Positions 1 through 7,929 of a stretch of 19,819 nucleotides of DNA are shown here, piece after piece. The DNA is from JBMYYE01 sp049609065 (GTDB lineage Bacteria; Pseudomonadota; Alphaproteobacteria; Rhodobacterales; Rhodobacteraceae). The stretch is from positions 1 to 19,819 of the forward strand of contig JBMYYE010000040.1 of NCBI GenBank assembly GCA_049609065.1. Direction: 5' to 3'. The notes beneath the pieces were generated by a model. That model had not been told where the DNA came from, ran no database searches, and saw only the letters and a program-made list of their open reading frames with translations. The translations under genes and the position numbers were made by a program. Each line of letters begins with the position of its first letter. Position 1 is the stretch's first letter.

Positions 1-675
1 TGCCGCAATTTCTTCATTGCTAAGGCGCCCCGCCATCATCTGCATCACCGGATGTGGACGTTTTTTATCTTTGTAGGCATGCATGGCGACCACGAAATCT
101 TCGATCGGCCAAAGCGTAATCGATGGAATACCCTTATCGCTACCATCAGTTTGATGGCAGGTCGTACATTCCGACGATAAATATTCGCCATATTCAGGAT
201 CACCAGATAAGGCCAAAATGGCAGGATCAATATCATGATCGAGCCCTTTTGCAGATGGCTCAGCCTCTGGAATATTCGACGGGAGATCCGAGTATTGCCG
301 CAAGTAAGCCATCACATCAGCGCGCCCTTGCGCGTCCTTAAGTCCACGGAAGCTCATCCGCGTGCCTGTAACCAAGGATTTTGGATTCTCAATATAAATA
401 TCGAGGGTATCAAATGTCCACTCCAACCCATCAGCACCCGCGCGCTTCATCGCTTTGGAATATTTAAACCCCTCCACAGAGGCGGCTTTGCGGCCAAAAA
501 TACCATTGAGCTGTGGGCCAACCCGATCACGGGCGTTGGGGCCAACCATGTGGCATGATGCACAGTTTTTTTGAAAGGATTTTTCACCCTTTTCCACGTC
601 ACCGATTGTTTGCGCCACAGCGGCCCCTGCAAAAAGGGCCGCTGCAATGCTATTTATGATCACATACCGAAGCAT
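1..675 (-). CDS. soxE: SoxE-like dihaem cytochrome c (3' end missing)
   Basis: The reading frame is open from ATG at 675 to the left edge: 225 residues are visible and no stop is reached. A signal peptide (about residues 1-21, ending AAVAQ) is followed by a class I cytochrome c domain with CASCH at 38-42 and a likely Met ligand at 127 (RMSF). A second haem motif, CTTCH, lies at 170-174 in a domain resembling the cytochrome subunit of flavocytochrome c sulfide dehydrogenase. It starts one base after the soxD stop, so it is in the same transcript. In Paracoccus-type sox clusters SoxE is a periplasmic dihaem cytochrome paired with the flavoprotein SoxF, which would be expected just off the left edge. 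The first domain is clearly homologous to the C-terminal domain of SoxD next door. The assignment rests on order and haem motifs. Confidence 0.85.
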   Translation of the reverse strand, partial: MLRYVIINSIAAALFAGAAVAQTIGDVEKGEKSFQKNCASCHMVGPNARDRVGPQLNGIFGRKAASVEGFKYSKAMKRAGADGLEWTFDTLDIYIENPKSLVTGTRMSFRGLKDAQGRADVMAYLRQYSDLPSNIPEAEPSAKGLDHDIDPAILALSGDPEYGEYLSSECTTCHQTDGSDKGIPSITLWPIEDFVVAMHAYKDKKRPHPVMQMMAGRLSNEEIAA

Positions 676-676
676 G

Positions 677-1747
677 TTATTGGCTTACTGATTTAAGGTA
701 CTCGATGATCGCTGCACGATCTTTTTCCTTTTTCAAACCTGCAAAAGACATCTTGGTTTTCTTGATGAATTTCTTTGGTTTTTCGAGGAATGCAGACAGG
801 TTCGCATCATCCCATGTCAGGCCCTCTTCGGCTTTCGCCATAAGCGGTTTGGAGTATCTGAACCCCTCAACTTGGCCCGCAGCCGCGTTGTAAATACCAT
901 TCAAAACAGGCCCTGTTTTGTTTTTGGCTTTGTCGCCAACCTGGTGACAGGCTTTACATTTTTTGAAAACCTTCTCACCCTTTTGGGCAAGCTCCGCATC
1001 AAACGCAGCCGCAACCATTGCGGGTTCTTCTTTGGGTGCCTCAGCAGCTGGTTCTGGCTCAACCGCCACAGGTGCCGGTTCAACCGCAGCAGGTGTTTCG
1101 CCTGCGCCATCGTCTTTTGGCCCAACATCAAGCGTCACAGCACGGCTCGTGACCTTCACCTCACCAGTTTTACAGCCCGTCATACACGGTTCGCCAGAAA
1201 ACTGCTTTAGCTCCGTTTCAGCGCGATCATCGATGATGAAACCGTCTTTATTTGGCATGTCCACGGACAGGAAATTTTCCTTGGACAACACAAAATCATC
1301 CTCCACCAAATCATTGGAATAAAGGATATAGGCCACGATGCCGTAGACCTCATCTGGGGTCAAACTTTGGGCATTCCCAAAGGGCATGGAGCGGTTCACA
1401 TAATCCCAAGTCGTTGAAAGATAAGGCCAATATGAACCCACCGTTTTCAACGGGTCTTCGTGATCGAGCGTGTCCATCCCGCCTGCAAGTTTTGGCCAAT
1501 TGTCGACACCTTCCGCGAAATCACCGTGGCAAACCGCACAATTGTCAACGAACACTTCTTCGCCCATTTCAACGGAGCCAGAGCCTTCAGGGAGGCCCGT
1601 TCCATCGGGGCGCACGTCCTTGTCCCAAGCCGCGATTTCATCAGGCAGAGCCGCCCGACCGAGGCCAAATTTCCCAGCAAAAGCAGGGCCTGCGACAACA
1701 GAAGCGGCAAGCGCCGTGCCGAGGGCAAAATTAAGATACTTCGACAT
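677..1747 (-). CDS. soxD: SoxD, dihaem cytochrome subunit of sulfane dehydrogenase SoxCD
   Basis: This 356-residue protein has a Sec signal peptide (cleavage near 24-25, PAFA/GKF) and two cytochrome c domains. The first has CAVCH at 70-74 with Met121 as likely ligand (MPFG). The second has CKACH at 264-268 with Met333 (KMSF). They are joined by an Ala/Pro/Glu-rich linker at about 212-247. SoxD takes the electrons that SoxC removes from the SoxY-bound sulfane sulfur in the periplasm. The start ATG lies inside the end of soxC (17-base overlap), with a GGGGAGG ribosome site inside soxC codons, so translation of the two subunits is probably coupled. Two haems match the Paracoccus form, although spectroscopic work in some species finds one haem lost during maturation. 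Confidence 0.96.
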   Translation of the reverse strand: MSKYLNFALGTALAASVVAGPAFAGKFGLGRAALPDEIAAWDKDVRPDGTGLPEGSGSVEMGEEVFVDNCAVCHGDFAEGVDNWPKLAGGMDTLDHEDPLKTVGSYWPYLSTTWDYVNRSMPFGNAQSLTPDEVYGIVAYILYSNDLVEDDFVLSKENFLSVDMPNKDGFIIDDRAETELKQFSGEPCMTGCKTGEVKVTSRAVTLDVGPKDDGAGETPAAVEPAPVAVEPEPAAEAPKEEPAMVAAAFDAELAQKGEKVFKKCKACHQVGDKAKNKTGPVLNGIYNAAAGQVEGFRYSKPLMAKAEEGLTWDDANLSAFLEKPKKFIKKTKMSFAGLKKEKDRAAIIEYLKSVSQ

Positions 1748-2996
1748 TTTCTGCCTCCCCAGTTTCTTTGACCCACCACGTTTGGATACAGTTGTTGTGA
1801 TAAACGGAATTCAACCCGCGCACCTCGCGCAGTTGCGTTTTCGTGGGCTGCACATAGCCCGTGTCATCAATGGCACGCGATTGCAGGAACATTTCCGATC
1901 CATCCCAGTCATAATCGAGATAGAACCGTGAGAGCGCTTTGTCTTCGCCGTCTTTGCCAAGGCGTGCTTCCATCCATGTGACACCGCCATCAACGGACAC
2001 ATCCACACGTTTGATCGCGCCGCGGCCAGACCATGCAAGCCCCGTAATAACCAAAGGCCCTTTGCCATGGGTGATCGGCGCTTGCGGGCTTGGGGACGTG
2101 ACAACGGATTTCGCATCCATTTCCCATGTCCATTTGCGCGCGCTCCCATCTTCGAGCGTATCTGTGTATTTTGACGTCTCTTCGCGGCTTTCAACCGGGG
2201 CGTCCGTGACTTCAATCCGGCGGAGCCATTTGACCCACATATTGCCTTCCCAACCCGGAACGCAAAGACGCACAGGATAGCCGTGCTCCTTACGCAACGC
2301 TTCGCCATTGGCTTTAAACGCGATGAGACAATCATCAAGCGCCTTTTCCATCGGAATGGAACGCCCGTTTGACGACGCATCCGCGCCTTCCACATAGACC
2401 CATTTGCCTTCGGGTTTGATGCCGGCTTCTTCCAAAAGCGTGCGCAAAGTCACACCAGAATATTCCATATTGTGGATCATACCATGGGTGAATTGGGCGC
2501 CATTCAACTGGGCGCCCGCCCATTCCATGCCCGTATTCGCCGCGCATTCGCAAAAATACGTGCGATTTTCCCGTGGGAACCGTTCGAGATCCTCATAAGA
2601 AAACACCAAAGGCGTATCCACCAAGCCATTGATCATCAGACGATAATCTTCTTTCTTGAGGTCAATCGCGCCTGAGTGGTGGCGTTCAAACGCGCAGCCT
2701 TGAGGTGTGATTGTGCCATCAAGCGCATGGATCGGCGTAAAGTTGATGGAGCTGATCGTATCTGCCGTCAGCCATTCAACATTGCGACGCACCACGTCTT
2801 TTTCATAGGAAATCGGCATGCCATAAGGTGTGGCATCCACGCCGTCCCCTGTGCCTGATGCCCATGGTTGGACTTCGGTGATTAATGGATCACCCGCTGC
2901 GTTTGCAGCACCTGCTGTCGCTACGGCGCCGCCTGCGGCGATGCCAGCTTTCAAAAAGCCGCGACGTGTGGGGTTCTGACCAGAACTGTCGGTCAT
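1731..2996 (-). CDS. soxC: SoxC, molybdenum cofactor subunit of sulfane dehydrogenase
   Basis: This 421-residue sulfite-oxidase-family protein begins with a Tat signal (RRGFLKAG at 11-18, then an Ala/Gly-rich stretch to about 34). The family motif FERHH is at 103-107. The cofactor-binding segment CECAANTG begins at 149, and Cys151 is the probable Mo ligand by analogy with sulfite oxidases. PGWEGNMWVKWL at 247-258 and a C-terminal dimerisation domain complete the fold. With SoxD it oxidises the outer sulfur of SoxY-cysteine persulfide, which lets thiosulfate be oxidised fully to sulfate without sulfur globules. An AGGAGGAGG-type ribosome site lies directly upstream. A 161-base spacer separates it from soxB and carries a hairpin and an AT-rich dyad, so soxCD(E) may have its own promoter. 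Confidence 0.96.
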   Translation of the reverse strand: MTDSSGQNPTRRGFLKAGIAAGGAVATAGAANAAGDPLITEVQPWASGTGDGVDATPYGMPISYEKDVVRRNVEWLTADTISSINFTPIHALDGTITPQGCAFERHHSGAIDLKKEDYRLMINGLVDTPLVFSYEDLERFPRENRTYFCECAANTGMEWAGAQLNGAQFTHGMIHNMEYSGVTLRTLLEEAGIKPEGKWVYVEGADASSNGRSIPMEKALDDCLIAFKANGEALRKEHGYPVRLCVPGWEGNMWVKWLRRIEVTDAPVESREETSKYTDTLEDGSARKWTWEMDAKSVVTSPSPQAPITHGKGPLVITGLAWSGRGAIKRVDVSVDGGVTWMEARLGKDGEDKALSRFYLDYDWDGSEMFLQSRAIDDTGYVQPTKTQLREVRGLNSVYHNNCIQTWWVKETGEAENVEVS

Positions 2997-3023
2997 AGCC
3001 TCCTCCTCTTTCAGTTACATTTC

Positions 3024-3041
3024 ATATTCTGAATATCGAAT
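3024..3041. promoter_or_regulatory. Candidate SoxR operator upstream of soxC
   Basis: A perfect 13-base dyad (ATATTC-T-GAATAT, 3024-3036) overlaps an exact ATTC-N8-GAAT element (3026-3041), centred about 37 bases upstream of the soxC start. As I recall it, ATTC-N8-GAAT is the reported recognition pattern of the related repressor SqrR. SoxR at 9654-10010 is the obvious candidate binder. Binding is inferred from sequence only. Confidence 0.5.
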
Positions 3042-3127
3042 TTATGGGGATTTGCGAAGGCCCTATTCTCAACAACAATGAAAAAAAGGGGAATTGCCTA
3101 TCCCATCCGACATTCGGGTGGACCAGA

Positions 3128-3143
3128 AGCCCGCGTGCGGGCT
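3128..3143 (-). other. GC-rich hairpin after soxB
   Basis: AGCCCGC (3128-3134) and GCGGGCT (3137-3143) form a short perfect stem 14 bases downstream of the soxB stop on the leftward transcript. No T-tract follows directly; a short run of Ts comes about 45 bases later. This suits an attenuator or a 3'-end-stabilising stem more than a strong intrinsic terminator. Confidence 0.5.
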
Positions 3144-3157
3144 CCTGAGATATCTAT

Positions 3158-4852
3158 TTAACCGCCAACCACTTTCACGGATTGGTTCGGATCGATGGAC
3201 ACGGTGCCATGACGTTTGATGTAGTTTTCAACCACATCCCAAATCGCTGGACCTTCGGTGCCTTCATTCACAGACGCCCAACCAGACACCACATAGGTTT
3301 TGGAGGCATCGATGGTTTCGCCCGTTTTCAAAAGCGTCATATTGGTGATGCGTTCACCTTGTTTTTTGCCAACGTCGATCTGATAACCCATGCCCCCCAT
3401 GCGCACCATATCACCGCCTTGTTGGTAATATGGGTCAGGGTTAAAGAGGTTATCGGCCACGTCTTCCATGATCACTTTGATCGTTTCACCCGTCATTTCA
3501 GAGCGATACGCCGCAGGATAGGACATGCCCGTTGCGTTAAACACGTCTTCACGTGTGATATCCGCCCCTGGCGTCAACGATGGCCCCCAACGGAAACCTG
3601 GTGACATTGCGATGTCTGCTTCGCGCTCTTCGATCAGGGCGTTACAGATCAAATCATCCCATGTGCCGTTGAAATTGCCACGGCGATACAAAAGGCTATC
3701 GGTTTTACCCAAGACTTCTTCAAGCTGCGGTTTAAACGGCGCGCGTTCTTTGTCGATCATCGCGCCGATTTCTTTGTCGGGCTCAATCACATCAGAGAAA
3801 ATCGGGATGAGCTTATGCTTAAAGCCCATCATTTGACCGTCACGCACATCGAGATCGAGACGGGTCACAAATTTCCCGTTCGAACCAGAGGCAATCAACA
3901 ACGTGTTGTTCACAAGCACAGGCTCAGGCAGCGCATCATGGGTGTGGCCGGTGAGGATGATGTCAATACCATCCACTTGGCTCGCCATTTTGCGGTCCAC
4001 GTCAAAGCCGTTATGGGACAAAACCACAACGCAATCGACGCCCATGCCGCGCACTTCGTCCACGACTTCGCGCATGCGCTCTTCGCGTACGCCAAAGGAC
4101 AGACCCGGGAACATCCAGCCCGGATTGGCGATTGGCATATAGGGAAACGCCTGGCCAATCACTGCGATTTTTGCACCGCCACGTTCAAAGATTTTATATG
4201 GCTCGTAGGCGGGTTCATCCCATTCTGCGTCATAAATATTCGCGCCCAAGAACGGGAAATTCAGATGATTATCAACGAGTTCCGTCACCCGGTCGATACC
4301 CAATGTGAATTCCCAATGCGATGTCATCGCGTCCACGCCCAAGGCGTTCATCACGTTGACCATGTCTTGGCCTTTGGTCATCTCAGCGGTGTAAGAGCCC
4401 TGCCATGTGTCGCCCCCATCCAGCAAAATCGCATCAGGGCGATCCGCGCGGATGGACTTCATCACGGTTGCCACACGATCAAGACCACCCATTTTACCAT
4501 AGGTGCCCGCAAGGGATGTGAAATCATCATAGGTGAGTGCGTAGGCCTCTGGCGTACCGGGCTTCATATTGAAAAGATTAAGGAAATCTTTGCCTGTCAC
4601 ATGGGGTGGCAAGCCATTCACATCCCCAATGCCCATATTGATTTCCGGTTCGCGGAACCAAATCGGTTTCATCTGGGCGTGAATATCCGTGATATGCACG
4701 ATGGTCACATTCCCAGAGGTATCAAATTCCAAAAGCTGGTCTTGGGTGAGCGCCTGTTGCGCTGCCAATTTGGACCAGTTTCCAACACCTGATGCCCCAT
4801 AAACCGCAGAGGCGGCAACAGTGGCTTGTAAAAAGTCGCGGCGCGAGATCAT
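3158..4852 (-). CDS. soxB: SoxB, dimanganese sulfate thiol esterase (thiosulfohydrolase)
   Basis: This 564-residue protein has a Tat signal (SRRDFLQA at 3-10) and a metallophosphoesterase/5'-nucleotidase fold. Metal-site motifs are visible in order: DIH (56-58), DGGD (145-148), HWEF (179-182), SHNG (279-282) and GHTHD (302-306). The 5'-nucleotidase C-terminal domain follows to the end. SoxB hydrolyses the terminal sulfonate from SoxY-bound S-sulfocysteine, releasing sulfate in the periplasm. The start is supported by AGGAG seven bases upstream of ATG. It is separated from soxA by 125 bases and from soxC by 161 bases, longer gaps than elsewhere in this run; both gaps hold hairpins. Length and motifs are standard for the family. 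Confidence 0.98.
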   Translation of the reverse strand: MISRRDFLQATVAASAVYGASGVGNWSKLAAQQALTQDQLLEFDTSGNVTIVHITDIHAQMKPIWFREPEINMGIGDVNGLPPHVTGKDFLNLFNMKPGTPEAYALTYDDFTSLAGTYGKMGGLDRVATVMKSIRADRPDAILLDGGDTWQGSYTAEMTKGQDMVNVMNALGVDAMTSHWEFTLGIDRVTELVDNHLNFPFLGANIYDAEWDEPAYEPYKIFERGGAKIAVIGQAFPYMPIANPGWMFPGLSFGVREERMREVVDEVRGMGVDCVVVLSHNGFDVDRKMASQVDGIDIILTGHTHDALPEPVLVNNTLLIASGSNGKFVTRLDLDVRDGQMMGFKHKLIPIFSDVIEPDKEIGAMIDKERAPFKPQLEEVLGKTDSLLYRRGNFNGTWDDLICNALIEEREADIAMSPGFRWGPSLTPGADITREDVFNATGMSYPAAYRSEMTGETIKVIMEDVADNLFNPDPYYQQGGDMVRMGGMGYQIDVGKKQGERITNMTLLKTGETIDASKTYVVSGWASVNEGTEGPAIWDVVENYIKRHGTVSIDPNQSVKVVGG

Positions 4853-4946
4853 ATTAACTCTCCTAGATCGTTAGCCAAAGCAACCCCACACGCGCACACG
4901 CGTCACGTCGCTTTATTTCTGTTTTATGGACAAACAAATGAAGGTG

Positions 4947-4969
4947 TCCGCGCCCCGTTGGGACGCGGA
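4947..4969 (-). other. GC-rich hairpin after soxA
   Basis: TCCGCG (4947-4952) pairs with CGCGGA (4964-4969), and CCC/GGG extends the stem inside after one mismatch. It begins nine bases past the soxA stop on the leftward transcript. There is no T-tract behind it, so complete termination is unlikely; partial attenuation or protection of the soxXYZA message is more plausible. It may explain different expression of soxXYZA and soxBCDE. Confidence 0.5.
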
Positions 4970-4977
4970 TCTATATC

Positions 4978-5841
4978 TTAGTTGCGGACTGAAATGCCCT
5001 CAACCGCGAGGCCATTCCCACGCGATGCAACGTAAAGTTCAAGTGCTACAAAATCAGCAGACCCTGGCTTGTATGTTTCGGCGCGTGTGTCACGCACACA
5101 GCCTTTGAAACGTGCGTGTACTGAATTCAGCTTCGCATTTTTCAAACGATACGCAGGGAAACCGTTGATTTGACCTTGGCTCAAGTGATCCGCACGGATC
5201 ATATTGCCAAAGTTGTCTTCGTGACAGTTTGCACATGACATTTCGAGCTGCCCCGTACGGGTATAATACATCTCTTTGCCCTGCTCCCACATGGCTTGTG
5301 CTGGACCATCAATGGCCACATCCACAGGCATGCCGCGTGATTGCATGGAAATCAAACCAACCATACGTGTGAGTTTCCCAGATGTATATTTGAGCTTCTC
5401 AGCCCCCATCTGTGTTTCACGGCAAGAATTGATCTGCATTTCAAGTGTGCGCACTTCTTCGGCTTTATCGTTCCATTTCGGATAAACCGCGCGCACGCCT
5501 TTCATGCTTTCTTCGACATCATCGTGACAAGACGCACAGGATTTGCCTTCAGAGCCTTCAACTTTGTTCCAGTCGTCCATAGCGATGTCAATAAAGACCA
5601 TCCCTGGATTGTCGAAGTCATCTGTCTGCATTGCTTGTGTTTCATCAGACCGGAAACGCCAGCCTGAAAGTATCTCATCCACTGCACCATCGAGATGCGC
5701 TGCTGGTGCGGCTTTGGTGGTAATGGTTTCGCCATCAATCACCAATTCCGCATCCTCATCCGCGAAGCTTGGCATCGCAAATGTCATGGCCGCCGCCGTA
5801 GCGGCCGCCACTGCAAAAGTCCCTTTAAAGGTCTTTTTCAT
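4978..5841 (-). CDS. soxA: SoxA, dihaem subunit of L-cysteine S-thiosulfotransferase SoxXA
   Basis: This 287-residue periplasmic protein has a Sec signal (residues 1-27, ending SFA). Two haem motifs are present: CASCH at 102-106 and CANCH at 203-207, so this is the dihaem SoxA type known from Paracoccus and Rhodovulum rather than the monohaem type. Cys248 in the conserved RFKGC segment is the expected axial ligand that carries a persulfide. Cys140 probably makes the structural disulfide. With SoxX it oxidatively joins thiosulfate to the SoxY cysteine. A GGGAGG ribosome site precedes the ATG, 28 bases after the soxZ stop. Confidence 0.97.
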   Translation of the reverse strand: MKKTFKGTFAVAAATAAAMTFAMPSFADEDAELVIDGETITTKAAPAAHLDGAVDEILSGWRFRSDETQAMQTDDFDNPGMVFIDIAMDDWNKVEGSEGKSCASCHDDVEESMKGVRAVYPKWNDKAEEVRTLEMQINSCRETQMGAEKLKYTSGKLTRMVGLISMQSRGMPVDVAIDGPAQAMWEQGKEMYYTRTGQLEMSCANCHEDNFGNMIRADHLSQGQINGFPAYRLKNAKLNSVHARFKGCVRDTRAETYKPGSADFVALELYVASRGNGLAVEGISVRN

Positions 5842-5869
5842 TGTCGTTCCTCCCTTTCCAGTGTGCCGA

Positions 5870-6199
5870 TTACTCGACAGCTACCTTTTTCGTGGCTTCG
5901 TAAACGTCACCATCATCATCATACCATGTGAATTTAAACTCACCGCTTTCAGGAACGATGGCTTCAAATTCAAAATATGGGTTGGTTGAGATTGCCGTTT
6001 CGAGCGCCACGTCAACAACATTTTCACCATTAAAATCAGCCGTGAAACGGTTGATGATAGAGCGTGGAATAACGTTGCCAGCTTTGTCTTTGCGCTGACC
6101 AGATTCCATTTTATGTGAAATCAACGTTTTGATTGTGATCGTTTCACCAGCAGTCGCCTTTTTGGGGACCTTAACGCGAGGTTTTACACCTTTTGCCAT
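5870..6199 (-). CDS. soxZ: SoxZ, partner of the SoxY sulfur carrier
   Basis: This 109-residue protein has no signal peptide and an immunoglobulin-like beta-sandwich typical of SoxZ (PRVKVPKKATAGE near the N terminus, FTWYDDDGD near the end). It forms the SoxYZ heterodimer and probably reaches the periplasm with the Tat-exported SoxY. It contains no cysteine, as expected, since SoxY carries the sulfur. It lies 19 bases after soxY, with AGAGGA upstream of the ATG. Length is normal for the family. Confidence 0.97.
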   Translation of the reverse strand: MAKGVKPRVKVPKKATAGETITIKTLISHKMESGQRKDKAGNVIPRSIINRFTADFNGENVVDVALETAISTNPYFEFEAIVPESGEFKFTWYDDDGDVYEATKKVAVE

Positions 6200-6218
6200 T
6201 CTTCATATTCCTCTTAGA

Positions 6219-6635
6219 TTAGCCGCCGCAGCCGCCGATAGTCACTTTTACAGTGCTTGATGCTTTCGCAAATGTGCCGTCTTGCATTTTAGCAATGGCG
6301 ATCACGTCTTGTGTGCCTGCAAGGCGAATACGTGTCGTCGCAGCTTGGCTGCCAGACAATTTGCCGAAATTAAACGTCGCAACACCTGGTGTTGGGTTGC
6401 CGCTTGCGATGACCATGATGCTTGCAGCACCTGGCGCATCCACTGAGATTTGAACAGTGTTGCCGTTTTCAGCGATTTCAGGGGCTGTCAATGATACGCC
6501 ACCTTCTGTCACTTCTGCGCCACCTGTAAAGGCCGCAATCGCGTCATCTGCTGATGCGCTTGCTTTGAATGGCAATGCTGCTGCGACAACCGCACCTGCA
6601 CCCAATGCCATCACATTCCGTCTTGTGAGTTCCAT
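6219..6635 (-). CDS. soxY: SoxY, sulfur-carrier subunit of SoxYZ
   Basis: This 138-residue protein has a Tat signal (TRRNVMALGAG at 4-14, hydrophobic to about 27) and ends in the diagnostic flexible arm GGCGG, with the substrate-carrying cysteine at residue 136. Thiosulfate and later intermediates are covalently held on this cysteine while SoxXA, SoxB and SoxCD act in turn. AGGAG seven bases before the ATG fixes the start. It follows soxX by 34 bases and precedes soxZ by 19, so all three are almost certainly co-transcribed. Confidence 0.98.
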   Translation of the reverse strand: MELTRRNVMALGAGAVVAAALPFKASASADDAIAAFTGGAEVTEGGVSLTAPEIAENGNTVQISVDAPGAASIMVIASGNPTPGVATFNFGKLSGSQAATTRIRLAGTQDVIAIAKMQDGTFAKASSTVKVTIGGCGG

Positions 6636-6669
6636 ATTTACTCTCCTAATTTAAGTCCTGCGACTTTGA

Positions 6670-7146
6670 TTACTCTTTCAAAGTCAAAAGATACGCGACA
6701 ACATCTTCGATTTCCTGAGCGCTCAAAAGCGTTGTAAGTTCTCCCTTTGGCGCCTTGCCTGTATAGGCTTCGCCTGGACGGATATAGCCAGTTTTCTTGT
6801 AAAACGTTGGCATCATTGATCCCTCAAAGGTCATCTTGGCGTCCGTGATAATCCCGCGGAGTTGCGCTTCGGACCACCGATCCGCGGCCCCATCCAAAGA
6901 TGGGCCCACTTCACCATGCCAAGGCACATCGCTCATTTCTGTGATAGCGTGACACGCAACACAGTTTCCGCGTTTTTTTGATCCAATAACATCACGGCCA
7001 TTTTTTGCATCACCAGCAACCCCAGTAAGGGATGCAGCAACTTCACCATCTTCGGTGAATTTCACATCTTGCGGCTGTGGGTCTGCGGCCAGTGCCGCCG
7101 TTGTGGTTGCAACAAATGCTGCAACGCCAAGCTTCATAAGCTTCAT
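6670..7146 (-). CDS. soxX: SoxX, monohaem subunit of SoxXA
   Basis: From ATG at 7146 the product is 158 residues with a signal peptide (cleavage near 20-21, ALA/ADP), one haem motif CVACH at 62-66 and likely Met ligand at 111 or 112 (GSMMP). It forms SoxXA with SoxA. An in-frame TTG at 7161 would add five residues, but GGAGG lies between it and the ATG at ideal spacing, so 7146 is the real start. It is the first gene of the soxXYZA run and sits behind the 213-base spacer to soxW, the natural place for its promoter. Confidence 0.96.
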   Translation of the reverse strand: MKLMKLGVAAFVATTTAALAADPQPQDVKFTEDGEVAASLTGVAGDAKNGRDVIGSKKRGNCVACHAITEMSDVPWHGEVGPSLDGAADRWSEAQLRGIITDAKMTFEGSMMPTFYKKTGYIRPGEAYTGKAPKGELTTLLSAQEIEDVVAYLLTLKE

Positions 7147-7359
7147 CGCGTTTCCTCCCAATACGATTCAGTCTGACGAAAATGGTAGCGATGTATCCCA
7201 CTGCATGCAATAAGAATAAATTGCTTTTTGTGAATATATCACACACCAAATCCTCATCTATAAAGAAACTATAGGCTGAGATTCGCCAAATAGCCACCAC
7301 ATCCTGCCTTATTTTGCGCAACTTCAAGGAGCACAAACAAAGGCTTAAGGGGCTATGCC
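7147..7359. promoter_or_regulatory. soxW-soxX spacer with candidate promoter/operator
   Basis: This gene-free AT-rich spacer lies upstream of soxX. A perfect dyad TGTGA-N5-TCACA is at 7229-7243. Two one-mismatch relatives of ATTC-N8-GAAT are present: 7220-7235 (ATTC-N8-CAAT on the minus strand) and 7166-7181 (ATTC-N8-GAAA on the plus strand), the latter just upstream of the soxX ribosome site. In Paracoccus pantotrophus the soxW-soxX region is a known SoxR target. Specific sites here are inferred. Confidence 0.5.
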
Positions 7360-7920
7360 CTATTGCGCCAGTTCACTGACACGTTTGGCCACGTATTTTT
7401 GAAAATGCTCATCCCCATCATAGCCCTTATCACGGACCCACTCCAAGAGAGCTTGGGTTGTGATGCGCCCAAAGGCACCCGGCATGGTGATCACCGCGGC
7501 TTGAGCTGCGGTTTGACCGTCTTCGACCGTTTCAGGCATGAACATCATGGTTGGGGTGAAATACACCCCCCACCGCTTTGCCATTTGCGCTTCAGTAAGC
7601 TCCGTCCCGTCAAAATCCGTGACATCAACCCCACCAAAAAGATCCATTTGCACCACATAGAAGTGGTCCTCAATCAAGGCTTCAATTTCAGGATGCGGGA
7701 ACACCTCATCATGCATTTTCTTGCAATAAATACAGCCCTTTTGCTCAAAAATAATCAAAAGCCGCTTCCCGTCCGCCGTGGCATCCGCCAGATCGTCACT
7801 CATGTCTTTAAACGTATCTTGAAGCCATGCGGGTTTGTGCAAGCCATCATCACCAATCTCGCTCGCCCCCACCGACATCGCGGTGAGAACACTCATGAAA
7901 ACTACCAAAATCGTGCGCAT
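7360..7920 (-). CDS. soxW: SoxW, periplasmic thioredoxin-like protein
   Basis: This 186-residue protein has a signal peptide (about 1-19) and a thioredoxin fold with redox motif CIYC at 63-66 and the cis-proline loop FTPT at 121-124. SoxW receives electrons from the membrane protein SoxV, encoded nine bases upstream, and is thought to keep periplasmic Sox thiols, notably SoxY, reduced. The CxYC active site and the KKMH that follows suit the thioredoxin_2/DsbC-like group used in sox clusters. It lies in the same transcript as soxV. Confidence 0.93.
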   Translation of the reverse strand: MRTILVVFMSVLTAMSVGASEIGDDGLHKPAWLQDTFKDMSDDLADATADGKRLLIIFEQKGCIYCKKMHDEVFPHPEIEALIEDHFYVVQMDLFGGVDVTDFDGTELTEAQMAKRWGVYFTPTMMFMPETVEDGQTAAQAAVITMPGAFGRITTQALLEWVRDKGYDGDEHFQKYVAKRVSELAQ

Positions 7921-7929
7921 AACGTACTC

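Noticed and set aside
3815..4792. Long open frame (325 codons) on the plus strand
   Set aside because: It lies entirely antisense to soxB, whose motifs and length are complete. The His/Arg-rich translation matches no family and looks like a mirror-strand artefact.
7147..7161. TTG start giving a longer SoxX
   Set aside because: The GGAGG ribosome site lies inside this extension and is ideally placed for ATG 7146, which begins a normal signal peptide.
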